This document shows positions 1 through 7,681 of a stretch of DNA of 17,132 nucleotides, piece by piece (positions within the stretch are counted from its first letter, which is position 1; every line of letters starts with the position of its first letter). The notes below the pieces were generated by a model that ran no database searches, was not told the DNA's origin, and worked only from the letters and a program-made list of their open reading frames with translations. Both the position numbers and the translations under genes were made by a program. This DNA is from Flavobacterium sp. (GTDB lineage Bacteria; Bacteroidota; Bacteroidia; Flavobacteriales; Flavobacteriaceae), in NCBI GenBank assembly GCA_015478765.1, contig JADMKR010000190.1:1-17132 (forward strand), read 5' to 3'.

Positions 1-1397
1 GCGAATTCCATCGGTAATTTGTTTAAAACGTCCTTGCTGAAACCGTTTACGATTAATGCAATGGCCTTTTCGGTTGGGATGCCGCGCTGGTTGCAATAGA
101 AAACCTGGTCTTCACCGATTTTACTTGTTGTAGCTTCATGCTCGATTTTAGCCGACGAATTTTTGCTTTCGATGTATGGAAATGTGTGGGCTCCGCAATT
201 GTTGCCCATAAGCAATGAATCACACTGCGAGAAATTCCGGGCATTTTCAGCCCTCGACCCAATTTGTACCAATCCGCGGTAGCTGTTTTGCGAGCGCCCG
301 GCCGAGATTCCTTTTGAAATTATGGTCGATTTAGTGTTTTTACCCAGGTGGATCATTTTCGTTCCGGTATCGGCCTGTTGGAAATTATTGGTCACCGCGA
401 TCGAATAAAACTCGCCTATCGAATTGTCGCCTTTCAAAATGCACGATGGATATTTCCATGTTACGGCTGAACCCGTTTCGACCTGCGTCCACGAAATTTT
501 TGCATTCTTTTCGCACAGTCCGCGTTTGGTGACAAAATTATATACGCCACCCTTTCCTTCTTTATTTCCCGGATACCAGTTCTGAACTGTTGAATATTTT
601 ATTTCGGCGTCGTCAAGTGCAATTAGTTCCACAACTGCCGCGTGCAATTGATTTTCATCGCGCGATGGCGCCGTACAACCTTCGAGGTATGACACATAGC
701 TGCCTTCGTCGGCAATTACGAGCGTTCTTTCGAACTGGCCTGTTCCCGCTTGGTTGATTCGGAAATAAGTTGAAAGCTCCATCGGACAACGGACGCCTTT
801 TGGGATATAACAGAATGATCCGTCGGAAAAAACAGCCGAGTTAAGCGCTGCATAAAAATTATCGCGTTGCGGAACTACGGTTCCTAAATATTTCCTGACC
901 AATTCAGGATGTTCACGGATCGCATCGGAAATCGGACAGAAAATAATCCCTTTTTCACCCAATGTTTTTTTGAATGTGGTTGCAACCGAAACCGAATCGA
1001 CTACAATGTCCATCGCGACACCGCTGAGCATTTTCTGCTCGTCTAGCGAAATTCCGAGTTTTTTGAAGGTTTCAAGAAGTTCGGGATCGACCTCATCCAG
1101 GCTGGCGTATTTGTCTTTTTTCTTTGGCGCCGAATAATAGGCAATTGCCTGGAAATCGGGTTTTACGTAATTTACGTTCGCCCAATCCGGTTCTGCCATT
1201 TCCTTCCATGCACGAAATGCTTCCAAACGCCATTCGGTCATCCATTCGGGTTCCTCTTTTTTCAAAGAGATCGCACGAACGATATCCTCGTTGAGTCCGA
1301 CGGGAAATGTCTCCGATTCAATATCGGTGTAAAATCCGTATTCGTATTCTTTATTTTCAAGTTCGATCTTAAGATCGTCTTCTGTGTATTTGCTCAT
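1..1397 (-). CDS. sufB: SufB, Fe-S cluster assembly scaffold subunit (3' end cut by window edge)
   Basis: SufB is the scaffold core of the cytosolic SufBCD complex, which builds Fe-S clusters with the SufC ATPase and receives sulfur from SufS/SufE. The 465 codons in the window start MSKYTEDDLKIELENKEYEY and contain the SufB landmarks: a central block with SDGSFCYIPKGVRCPMELST, then YLEGCTAP, ESKNSSAKIEHEATTSKI, and FYCNQRGIPTEKA close to the C-terminus. The last visible residues are NKLPMEF. From the usual family length of about 480 residues I infer that roughly 15-20 residues lie beyond the left edge. The ATG at 1395-1397 follows an A/T-rich stretch formed by one arm of the inverted repeat flanking the four-helix gene. 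It is the last visible gene of a minus-strand suf operon; sufC and sufD are expected beyond the edge. No frameshift is seen. Identification is secure. Confidence 0.96.
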   Translation of the reverse strand, partial: MSKYTEDDLKIELENKEYEYGFYTDIESETFPVGLNEDIVRAISLKKEEPEWMTEWRLEAFRAWKEMAEPDWANVNYVKPDFQAIAYYSAPKKKDKYASLDEVDPELLETFKKLGISLDEQKMLSGVAMDIVVDSVSVATTFKKTLGEKGIIFCPISDAIREHPELVRKYLGTVVPQRDNFYAALNSAVFSDGSFCYIPKGVRCPMELSTYFRINQAGTGQFERTLVIADEGSYVSYLEGCTAPSRDENQLHAAVVELIALDDAEIKYSTVQNWYPGNKEGKGGVYNFVTKRGLCEKNAKISWTQVETGSAVTWKYPSCILKGDNSIGEFYSIAVTNNFQQADTGTKMIHLGKNTKSTIISKGISAGRSQNSYRGLVQIGSRAENARNFSQCDSLLMGNNCGAHTFPYIESKNSSAKIEHEATTSKIGEDQVFYCNQRGIPTEKAIALIVNGFSKDVLNKLPMEF

Positions 1398-1404
1398 TAA
1401 GTTT

Positions 1405-1434
1405 AAAAGTTGAAAGTATTAAGGTTTTAAAGTT
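1405..1434. repeat. Inverted repeat arm A, next to sufB start
   Basis: This 30-bp segment begins AAAAGTTGAAAGT and ends TTTTAAAGTT. Its reverse complement matches 1804-1833 at about 26 of 31 aligned positions, with one single-base gap in each copy. It lies partly in the sufB leader and partly in the last codons of the four-helix gene, whose final residues STLKP are encoded by it. The motif is low in complexity (AAAGTT-like units), so chance must be weighed, but both ends of the two arms agree. Confidence 0.6.
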
Positions 1435-1796
1435 GAAACCAGATACTTTATTAAACCGCTTATTAATTTTGAAATTTCGTTGATCTTTAAGTTTATAGAT
1501 GTAAAATCAGCATCTGTTAGATATTTTAGATCGTAGGCTAAATATAATTGCGAACGAAATTCACCCGCAGAAGCTTTCGCTATATATAGAAAACGTATAA
1601 ATTCCTTTACTGTTTCCCGCTCAAAACCTTCTGCTATATTAGAGGAAATAGAGATACTCGATCGACGCATTTGATCGCGTAAGGAAAAATCTTTCGCAAA
1701 GTGAAAGTTTTGACTTGAAACTTCATAAAAATCTACGTTCAGCATTCTTGCTTTTTGCCAAGCTATGATTTCTTCAAATGAACTGAAAGTCCCCAT
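1419..1796 (-). CDS. Four-helix-bundle protein (23S rRNA intervening-sequence protein / TIGR02436-like family)
   Basis: A 125-residue, all-helical protein with the family hallmark DQMRRSSISISSNIAEGFER at residues 41-60, followed by GEFRSQLYLA at 78-87. Known relatives are proteins encoded in 23S rRNA intervening sequences and, by fold, Avd of diversity-generating retroelements; they form oligomeric four-helix bundles and are thought to bind nucleic acid. No cellular role is established for stand-alone members. It has no signal peptide or membrane segment. It sits between hesB and sufB on the same strand and fills almost the whole gap, with 30-bp inverted repeats at both ends (1405-1434 and 1804-1833); the last codons run into one repeat. 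No rRNA, reverse transcriptase or transposase is nearby. I infer an inserted cargo-like gene in the suf operon. Family assignment is firm; function is unknown. Confidence 0.9.
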   Translation of the reverse strand: MGTFSSFEEIIAWQKARMLNVDFYEVSSQNFHFAKDFSLRDQMRRSSISISSNIAEGFERETVKEFIRFLYIAKASAGEFRSQLYLAYDLKYLTDADFTSINLKINEISKLISGLIKYLVSTLKP

Positions 1797-1803
1797 TTAA
1801 TTA

Positions 1804-1833
1804 AACTTTAAAACTTTCCACTTTCCAACTTTT
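1804..1833. repeat. Inverted repeat arm B, next to hesB stop
   Basis: Read on the minus strand this starts AAAAGTTGGAAAGT and ends TTTTAAAGTT, matching arm A (1405-1434) in inverted orientation. It lies between the hesB-like stop codon (1837-1839) and the start of the four-helix gene (1796). I see no convincing target-site duplication outside the arms; short TTAA-containing flanks are present on both sides (1398-1400 region and 1837-1840), but A/T-rich context makes that weak. Confidence 0.6.
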
Positions 1834-1836
1834 CAC

Positions 1837-2166
1837 TTAAAGCGAAAAACTCTCCCCACAACCACACGTTCTGTTCGCATTGGGGTTGTTAAAAACAAAG
1901 CCCTTACCGTTTAATCCGCCCGAAAACTCCAAAATTGTTCCCGCCAGATATAAGAAACTCTTTTTTTCGACCGCAATTTTTATATCGTTGTCCTCGAATA
2001 GTTTGTCGTTTTCGGACATTGCCTTATCAAATTTTAATTCGTAAGACAAACCCGAGCAACCACCACTTTTTACACCCACCCGGACGTAGTCATTTTGCGC
2101 ATCAAAGCCCTCTTCCTTCATAAGGCCGATGATTTTCGTTTTCGCAGTATCAGAAACCTTTATCAT
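1837..2166 (-). CDS. HesB/IscA/SufA-type iron-sulfur carrier protein
   Basis: A-type carrier that accepts Fe-S clusters from the Suf scaffold and passes them to apoproteins. The 109-residue protein has the three invariant cysteines: C37 in SGGCSGLSY, and C101 and C103 in the C-terminal CGCGESF motif. Length and ending are typical of the family. The reading frame can be extended to a start at 2208, but I prefer ATG 2164-2166: family members start just before the VSDTAKTKI segment, and the probable -7 box lies at 2197-2204, so a start at 2208 would be upstream of the transcript. It is the first gene of the visible suf operon. Being beside sufB it would be called SufA by position, but sequence alone does not separate SufA from IscA. 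Confidence 0.93.
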   Translation of the reverse strand: MIKVSDTAKTKIIGLMKEEGFDAQNDYVRVGVKSGGCSGLSYELKFDKAMSENDKLFEDNDIKIAVEKKSFLYLAGTILEFSGGLNGKGFVFNNPNANRTCGCGESFSL

Positions 2167-2196
2167 TGTTATGTAGATTTTGTCTAAATTACGGTG

Positions 2197-2204
2197 CAAA
2201 GATA
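2197..2204 (-). promoter_or_regulatory. -7 promoter box for the suf operon
   Basis: The minus strand reads TATCTTTG, an exact match to the Bacteroidota -7 consensus TAnnTTTG. It predicts a start near 2190 and a leader of about 24 nt before the hesB-like ATG. No good TTG is seen at the -33 position. Confidence 0.6.
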
Positions 2205-2302
2205 CCACAAATAAACATTTTTGCCCGTAAACATAACATATTTATAACGCGTCGAATAACTACAAAAAGTAATTGTGCAGCCCGTTCTATCGCCGAATTT
2301 CC

Positions 2303-2310
2303 TAAATTTG
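2303..2310 (+). promoter_or_regulatory. -7 promoter box for the metallo-hydrolase gene
   Basis: TAAATTTG matches TAnnTTTG and lies 22 nt before the ATG at 2333, giving a leader of roughly 15 nt. The -33 region is poor. With the box at 2197-2204 it makes the 2167-2332 gap a divergent promoter region. Confidence 0.55.
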
Positions 2311-2332
2311 TTACCCATTCAAAGAAAATTAA

Positions 2333-3190
2333 ATGAAGTTATATCCGATTGATGCCGGAAATTTTAAGCTTGACGGAGGTGCTATGTTTGGCGTTGTGCC
2401 TAAAACGATTTGGAATAAAACCAATCCTGCCGATGCCAACAACCTGATCGACATAGCCGCCCGATGCCTTTTGATAGAAGATGGAAAGCGGCTGATACTA
2501 ATCGACACCGGAATGGGCGATAAGCAATCGGACAAGTTTTTTGGGTATTACTCTCTTTGGGGAAATGACTCAATCGACAAATCACTTAACAAATTGGGCT
2601 TCCATCGGGACGATATTACCGATGTGTTCATGACACACCTGCATTTCGATCATTGCGGCGGCAGCGTGCAGTGGAATTCAAGCCGGACAGGTTATGAAGT
2701 TGCTTTTAAAAATGCAACATTCTGGAGCAATCGGGATCATTGGGAATGGGCAACTAAGCCGAATCCTCGCGAGAAAGCGTCGTTCCTGACAGAAAATATT
2801 TTGCCGTTGCAGGAAAGTGGTCAACTGAAATTTATCGACAATCCGGATGGCGATGACATTAGAAAATCTGTCCTTGATTTCGGGATATTTTTTGCCGACG
2901 GACACACCGATAAGATGATGATTCCAAAAATTTCATACAACGGGCGGACTTTTTGCTACATGGCCGATCTTCTTCCGACCGCCGGACATTTGCCATTGCC
3001 ATATGTGATGGGATACGACACCCGGCCATTATTGACGCTGCCGGAAAAAGAAAAATTCTTACACGAAGCAGCCGACAACGGATATTTCCTGATTCTCGAG
3101 CACGATGCGCACAATGAGATCATAACTGTTCGGCATACTGAGAAAGGAGTCAGATTGGACAAAGTATATAAATGTTCTGATTTATTTTGA
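2333..3190 (+). CDS. MBL-fold metallo-hydrolase, quorum-lactonase-like branch
   Basis: A 285-residue metallo-beta-lactamase-fold enzyme, probably cytoplasmic since no signal peptide is present. The dinuclear zinc ligands are visible: LIDTG (residues 56-60), HLHFDH (102-107), ADGHT with H191, D212 in YMADLLP, and a late histidine at 257 or 260 in LEHDAH. This motif pattern resembles AttM/AiiB-type N-acyl-homoserine lactonases, but the same arrangement occurs in many hydrolases, so the substrate is unknown. It has its own -7 box 22 nt upstream and is divergent from the suf operon. A 57-nt gap without a terminator separates it from the S8 protease gene, which has its own candidate promoter. Fold confidence is high and substrate confidence is low. 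Confidence 0.9.
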   Translation: MKLYPIDAGNFKLDGGAMFGVVPKTIWNKTNPADANNLIDIAARCLLIEDGKRLILIDTGMGDKQSDKFFGYYSLWGNDSIDKSLNKLGFHRDDITDVFMTHLHFDHCGGSVQWNSSRTGYEVAFKNATFWSNRDHWEWATKPNPREKASFLTENILPLQESGQLKFIDNPDGDDIRKSVLDFGIFFADGHTDKMMIPKISYNGRTFCYMADLLPTAGHLPLPYVMGYDTRPLLTLPEKEKFLHEAADNGYFLILEHDAHNEIITVRHTEKGVRLDKVYKCSDLF

Positions 3191-3197
3191 GCTTTAC

Positions 3198-3228
3198 TTG
3201 TCACAACATTGTGTTAATCGTAAATTGC
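3198..3228 (+). promoter_or_regulatory. Candidate promoter of the S8 protease gene
   Basis: TTG at 3198-3200 and TAAATTGC at 3221-3228 are separated by 20 nt, close to the Bacteroidota TTTG-N19-TAnnTTTG layout. The -7 box deviates at its last bases. Start predicted near 3233-3235. Confidence 0.45.
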
Positions 3229-3247
3229 ATTGTAACAAAACCCGATA

Positions 3248-4879
3248 ATGTCCAACAAATCGTCTAAATCTAAAACCATAAATATGAGAATTCCTTCGTC
3301 ATACGTAGCGCTGGTAGTCGCAGCATCATTCCTCACCGGATGTGGTACCACACAAATGATTTCCACTCCAATTGCCAATATCGATCAGGTTCCGCTGAAG
3401 GTATCCCCTTTAAAGGAAGCCGACCTGAAAAGATGGAGTCATCTTGATTTAGTTAAAGATACTGTCCCAGGTATGAGTGTCGATAAGGCGTACGCCGAAT
3501 TGATAAAAGATAAAAAAGGCACCACCGTTATTGTGGGTGTGATCGATTCCGGTGTCGATATAGACCATCCTGATTTACAGGGTACGATTTGGAAAAACCC
3601 GAAAGAAATTGCAGGAAACGGAATCGACGACGATAACAACGGTTACATCGATGATATTCACGGATGGAACTTTCTCGGCAATTCAAACGATGAGAATCTG
3701 GAACTGACGCGCTTGCTAAAAAAGGGCGATGACGGATCGGCCGAATACAAAAAAATGAAAGCTGTTTACGATCAGAAAATGGAGGAAATTATGGGGATGA
3801 AACAGCAGGTCGATTTCATCATGAACGCCAATAAAACCATTCAGGATCACCTGAAAAAACAAAATTACACCCTGGCCGAACTTCAGGCAATAACATCCAC
3901 CGATCCTGAAATCGCACAAAGCAAAATGGTAATGACTCAGGTAATCGGACAGGCGGGCGACAAGTTCAACGACGAATTGAAGGCGTTCCAGGAGCATGTT
4001 TACGATCAGGCAAATTATCACTACAATCTTGAATATACCGGTAGAACAGCGGTTGGTGATAACCCGAACGATATCAACGACAGGAAATACGGAAATAATG
4101 TTGTTTACGGTCCAGATAAGAAAGATGCTGAGCATGGAACACACGTTGCCGGAATCATTGCACAGCTACGCGGAAATGGCCTGGGCGGCGACGGAGTTGC
4201 CAATAATGTGAAAATCATGTCGCTTCGTGCAGTTCCAAACGGGGACGAATATGACAAAGACATCGCTCTGGCTATTCGCTATGCTGTGGATAATGGCGCT
4301 AAAGTCATCAACGGAAGTTTTGGGAAAAGTTATTCGCCAAACAAGGACTGGGTTTTTGATGCGATTAAATATGCTGCAAGCAAAGATGTATTGATTGTTC
4401 ACGCGGCTGGTAATGACGGACTTGACATCGATCTTGACGGCAACAACAATTATCCAAATGATTCAATGGACGGGAAAACCGAAATTTCCGACAACCTGCT
4501 TACCATCGGAGCACTGACTCCAAACTATGGCCCCGGACTGGTAGCCAATTTCTCAAACTTCGGCACCATCAACGTCGATGCTTATGCGCCGGGTTCTAAA
4601 ATTTATGCAACCGTTCCTAACAACAAATACGAATATCATCAGGGAACTTCTATGGCAGCGCCAAATGCAGCCGGTGTTGCTGCATTGGTTCGATCGCATT
4701 ATCCTAAGCTGACAGCAGCACAAGTGAAGCGAATTTTGATGGATTCCGGATTGCCTATAACCACCGAAGTAATGTTGGGTGAGAAGGCTGAAAAAAGGTC
4801 GTTCAGTACTGCATCAAGCTCTGGTAAAATGATCAACGCCTACAACGCTTTGATTATGGCCGCACAAATGTCTAAATAA
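3248..4879 (+). CDS. S8 family (subtilisin-like) serine protease, lipoprotein
   Basis: A 543-residue subtilisin-like endopeptidase predicted to be anchored in the envelope. Counting from this ATG, a lipoprotein signal ends LTGC with C32. The catalytic residues are D100 in VIDSG, H296 in HGTHVAG, oxyanion N389 in AAGND and S468 in GTSMAAP. About 195 residues separate Asp from His, far more than in classical subtilisins; the insert (about 145-285) is charged and helical in character. The start is uncertain: ATG 3284-3286 (residue 13) gives a more compact lipoprotein signal and is a good alternative, while 3248 gives a promoter-to-start distance like that of the next protease gene. No type IX secretion C-terminal domain is seen, and the protein ends shortly after the catalytic domain. 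A strong terminator follows. Physiological substrates are unknown. Confidence 0.94.
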   Translation: MSNKSSKSKTINMRIPSSYVALVVAASFLTGCGTTQMISTPIANIDQVPLKVSPLKEADLKRWSHLDLVKDTVPGMSVDKAYAELIKDKKGTTVIVGVIDSGVDIDHPDLQGTIWKNPKEIAGNGIDDDNNGYIDDIHGWNFLGNSNDENLELTRLLKKGDDGSAEYKKMKAVYDQKMEEIMGMKQQVDFIMNANKTIQDHLKKQNYTLAELQAITSTDPEIAQSKMVMTQVIGQAGDKFNDELKAFQEHVYDQANYHYNLEYTGRTAVGDNPNDINDRKYGNNVVYGPDKKDAEHGTHVAGIIAQLRGNGLGGDGVANNVKIMSLRAVPNGDEYDKDIALAIRYAVDNGAKVINGSFGKSYSPNKDWVFDAIKYAASKDVLIVHAAGNDGLDIDLDGNNNYPNDSMDGKTEISDNLLTIGALTPNYGPGLVANFSNFGTINVDAYAPGSKIYATVPNNKYEYHQGTSMAAPNAAGVAALVRSHYPKLTAAQVKRILMDSGLPITTEVMLGEKAEKRSFSTASSSGKMINAYNALIMAAQMSK

Positions 4880-4897
4880 CATTTTTTCATACTATTT

Positions 4898-4926
4898 AAA
4901 CGGAAGGAAATCCTTCCGTTTTTTTT
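4898..4926 (+). terminator. Intrinsic terminator after the S8 protease gene
   Basis: A perfect 10-bp stem, AAACGGAAGG with CCTTCCGTTT, has a 4-nt loop and runs into a T-tract at 4919-4926. It begins 18 nt after the stop codon. Confidence 0.9.
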
Positions 4927-4956
4927 ATGTTGCATTGTTAATCCAAAATTTCACTT

Positions 4957-6825
4957 ATGAAGAACGCATTATCATTATTATTCTTGAGTATTTCAGTTTT
5001 CGGCTTTGCCCAGCAATCATGCTATTGGCAGCAACAGGCCGATGTCACAATGGATGTCACGATGGATGTTAAGAAATACCAATATACCGGTAATCAGGAA
5101 GTCGTTTACAGCAATAATTCACCTGATACATTGCGCCGGGTGTATTTCCATTTGTACAACAACGCTTTCCAGCCCGGCAGTGATATGGATGCAAGGGTAT
5201 CAAGCATTTCAGATCCTGATTCGCGAATGGTCGAAAAAAAAACAGTCGACGGCAAAGAGATCAAAGAAAGCAGGATCAAGAACTTAAAACCGAATGAAAT
5301 TGGCTATATGAATGTGTCCAATTTTAAACAGGATGGCTCAGTTGCGCAAACTACTGTCAAAGGAACCATATTGGAAGTGCAGCTGGCGAAGCCAATATTG
5401 CCCCATTCCAAAACGAAGTTCACGCTTGATTTTGAAGGACAAGTTCCCGTTCAAATTAGGCGGTCAGGCCGTAATAACGTTGAAGGTGTCGAACTTTCGA
5501 TGGCCCAATGGTATCCTAAAATGGCGGAATATGATTTCGAAGGTTGGCATGCCGATCCCTACATCGCTCGTGAGTTTTACGGTGTTTGGGGAAATTACGA
5601 TGTGAAAATCACGATTGATAAAGAATATACAATTGGCGGCACAGGTTACCTTCAAAATCCCAACAGCATAGGCCATGGCTATCAAGATCCTGGGATGGCG
5701 ATCAAACTCGGCAGAAATGTAAAAAATCTTACATGGCATTTCTTAGCCCCCAATGTACATGATTTCACCTGGGCGGCCGACAAAGACTACATTCACGATA
5801 CGTATGACGGACCCAATGGCGTGAAACTTCACTTTTTATATAAGGAAAACGTCAAATATCCTGAAAATTGGAAAAAACTCCAGCCGCTTACTGCGCAGTT
5901 GATGGAGTTCTTCAACACTAACGTTGGGCTGTATCCATACAAACAATATTCGGTAATTCAAGGCGGCGACGGCGGAATGGAATACGGTATGTGTACGCTT
6001 ATTCGCGGAAATGGCGAGTTTGACGGACTATTAGGCGTTACCTCGCATGAGATGGCGCATTCATGGTTTCAGTTCGTTTTGGCAACCAATGAAGCCAAGC
6101 ATTACTGGATGGATGAAGGATTTACTACGTTCATATCCGACTTGGCATTAAATCACGTTGGCGAAGAAAAAGTTGACAATCCGTTTAAAGATTCATATTC
6201 CAGCTACTACTACCTTGTAAATTCAGGCCGCGAATTGCCGCAAACGACCCATGCCGACAGGCACGATCATAATCAGGCCTACGGAATATCGGCATACAGC
6301 AAAGGAAGCGTATTCTTAAGCCAGCTTGGTTATGTTATCGGAAATGACAAATTGATGCAAAGCCTACGTCGCTATTACGATGAGTTTAAGTTCAAACATC
6401 CAACGCCAAATGACTTTAAACGAGTGGCTGAAAAAGTTTCTGGCGCCCACCTCGGTTGGTATCTGACCGACTGGACGCAAACAACCAATACCATTGATTA
6501 TGCAATTGCGAATGTTGGCGAAACTACTTCGGGCACCAACATTAGTCTGGAACGCATTGGCCGCATGGCTATGCCAATAGATTTGTTTATTGAATTTGAA
6601 GACGGGACTGTCGAGAGTTATTATATTCCATTGCGAATGATGCACTTTCAGAAAGAAAATCCGTATCCGCAAATTAAGCGAACCGTATTGGCTGACTGGA
6701 CCTGGGCGCAGCAACAATACAATTTTACAATTGCTAAAAAAGGAATTAAGCAGATTATCATCGACCCAACCGGTATGATGGCCGATGTAAAACAGGAAAA
6801 TAACATATTTCCACGCAATAAATAA
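4957..6825 (+). CDS. Secreted M1 family zinc aminopeptidase
   Basis: A 622-residue metallopeptidase of the M1 (gluzincin) family that would remove N-terminal residues from peptides in the periplasm or outside the cell. A signal peptide MKNALSLLFLSISVFGFAQ is present. The substrate-binding GGMEYG motif at residues 339-344 takes the place of GAMEN, and the zinc site is HEMAH (H364, E365, H368) with the third ligand E387, the normal HEXXH-18-E spacing. A conserved tyrosine is likely in the QAYGISAYSKG segment, with Y-S-K-G typical of the family. No C-terminal sorting domain is seen. The gene lies between two terminators, so it is probably monocistronic. A short tandem repeat encodes DVTM-DVTM near residue 30. 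Family assignment is secure; substrate preference is unknown. Confidence 0.95.
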   Translation: MKNALSLLFLSISVFGFAQQSCYWQQQADVTMDVTMDVKKYQYTGNQEVVYSNNSPDTLRRVYFHLYNNAFQPGSDMDARVSSISDPDSRMVEKKTVDGKEIKESRIKNLKPNEIGYMNVSNFKQDGSVAQTTVKGTILEVQLAKPILPHSKTKFTLDFEGQVPVQIRRSGRNNVEGVELSMAQWYPKMAEYDFEGWHADPYIAREFYGVWGNYDVKITIDKEYTIGGTGYLQNPNSIGHGYQDPGMAIKLGRNVKNLTWHFLAPNVHDFTWAADKDYIHDTYDGPNGVKLHFLYKENVKYPENWKKLQPLTAQLMEFFNTNVGLYPYKQYSVIQGGDGGMEYGMCTLIRGNGEFDGLLGVTSHEMAHSWFQFVLATNEAKHYWMDEGFTTFISDLALNHVGEEKVDNPFKDSYSSYYYLVNSGRELPQTTHADRHDHNQAYGISAYSKGSVFLSQLGYVIGNDKLMQSLRRYYDEFKFKHPTPNDFKRVAEKVSGAHLGWYLTDWTQTTNTIDYAIANVGETTSGTNISLERIGRMAMPIDLFIEFEDGTVESYYIPLRMMHFQKENPYPQIKRTVLADWTWAQQQYNFTIAKKGIKQIIIDPTGMMADVKQENNIFPRNK

Positions 6826-6842
6826 TAGATGACCTGAAATAT

Positions 6843-6878
6843 AAAAACCTCCTAAGAAAATTTTTAGGAGGTTTTTTT
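6843..6878 (+). terminator. Intrinsic terminator after the M1 peptidase gene
   Basis: AAAAACCTCCTAA at 6843-6855 pairs with TTAGGAGGTTTTT at 6864-6876, with an 8-nt loop whose A and T runs may extend the pairing. A T-run follows. It begins 18 nt after the stop codon. Confidence 0.9.
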
Positions 6879-7142
6879 GTAAATCCAGTTGGATCTACGA
6901 ATTGGTTGTAATGGTGTTTGTAGTTTACCCGCTTTTTTGTAGCAGTTGTTTCTTCAACCCGCGGATACTGCTTATATGTTTAGCTTGTAAGATCGTATTG
7001 TAAAATTACGCCTCTTGGCGATTTTTCGCGTTTCACGATTCCATTGATTCATTACATAATTTCTGAAATTACTTCGTAAACCATTAAAGTTTAGTTTTAA
7101 TAATCGTCCGAAATGGTCCTTTTTTTATAAGTTATCGCTTAC
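6879..7142. other. Gene-free spacer upstream of rnpA
   Basis: Together with the terminator, 6826-7168 is the longest stretch without a gene (343 nt). I find no ORF with family features on either strand and no recognisable tRNA, tmRNA or other RNA gene. A small GCC/GGC hairpin at 7010-7020 followed by a T-run is too weak to call. The stretch appears A/T-rich, especially 7040-7130. Confidence 0.5.
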
Positions 7143-7150
7143 TATCTTTA
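7143..7150 (+). promoter_or_regulatory. -7-like promoter box for rnpA operon
   Basis: TATCTTTA differs from TAnnTTTG only at the last base and lies 18 nt before the rnpA ATG, giving a leader of about 12 nt. A T-rich run at 7118-7127 covers the -33 region. Confidence 0.4.
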
Positions 7151-7168
7151 GCTCCTGAATAAATTACA

Positions 7169-7555
7169 ATGAACTTTAGTTATCCTCCTGTTGAAAAACT
7201 GAAAGGAAAAAATATTATTGACCTCCTGTTTTCTCAGGGTAAATCGGTGGCCAAATATCCATTACGGCTGGTGTATGTTCCTATTGTTACCGACGATCAA
7301 CAGAAAATAAAAATCGGGGTTTCAGTTCCGAAAAAGCATTTTAAAAAAGCGGTTGACCGCAATTATTATAAACGCGTTCTTCGGGAATGTTATCGTCAAA
7401 ATAAACACCTATTGATCGACAACCTGACAGAACCGCATGCTTTTATGCTACTTTATCAATCAAAAGAACGATTAACCTTTGAAGAACTCTTTGCGCTGAC
7501 AAAGGAACTCTTCCTAAAATTCGCCTCGCAAAAAAACCAGAATCCGAAGAGGTAA
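7169..7555 (+). CDS. rnpA: Ribonuclease P protein component
   Basis: The small basic protein subunit that binds the RNase P RNA and the 5' leader of precursor tRNAs during tRNA maturation. At 128 residues it has the normal size. The signature VPKKHFKKAVDRNYYKRVLR (residues 53-72) matches the RnpA basic helix, with R64-N65 and K68-R69 in the RNR-motif region; the usual arginine after RN is a tyrosine here. In many bacteria rnpA lies by rpmH near dnaA; here it heads a plus-strand group with an S41 protease and an OmpA-like gene instead. A -7-like box lies just upstream and a 126-nt gene-free gap follows it. The ATG start gives the typical N-terminal leader before the conserved block. Identification is secure. 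Confidence 0.95.
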   Translation: MNFSYPPVEKLKGKNIIDLLFSQGKSVAKYPLRLVYVPIVTDDQQKIKIGVSVPKKHFKKAVDRNYYKRVLRECYRQNKHLLIDNLTEPHAFMLLYQSKERLTFEELFALTKELFLKFASQKNQNPKR

Positions 7556-7681
7556 CCGACAATAATTTTCACCTGATTATTGCGTTAATTACTATATCTG
7601 CATTACTGATAGTCAACGGAATCCTCAACTGTTCCCACATTATTCGTATTTTTACTGCCATTCTCAATTTTATTCAACGCT

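Noticed and set aside
2167..2208. Upstream start for the hesB/iscA-like gene
   Set aside because: The extra 14 residues are not family-like, and the start would precede the likely transcript start set by the -7 box at 2197-2204.
3716..4144. 142-codon minus-strand ORF
   Set aside because: Lies antisense within the S8 protease gene and encodes a hydrophobic, F/I/V-rich chain typical of a shadow frame.
5041..5070. 12-bp tandem repeat inside the M1 gene
   Set aside because: Only two and a half short, in-frame units; a minor duplication without further structure.
3248..6825. Type IX secretion cargo signals on the S8 and M1 peptidases
   Set aside because: Neither protein has a C-terminal sorting domain; both end close to the catalytic or family core.
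6879..7168. Possible small RNA gene upstream of rnpA
   Set aside because: Only weak short hairpins are present and no start-plus-terminator unit is visible on either strand.
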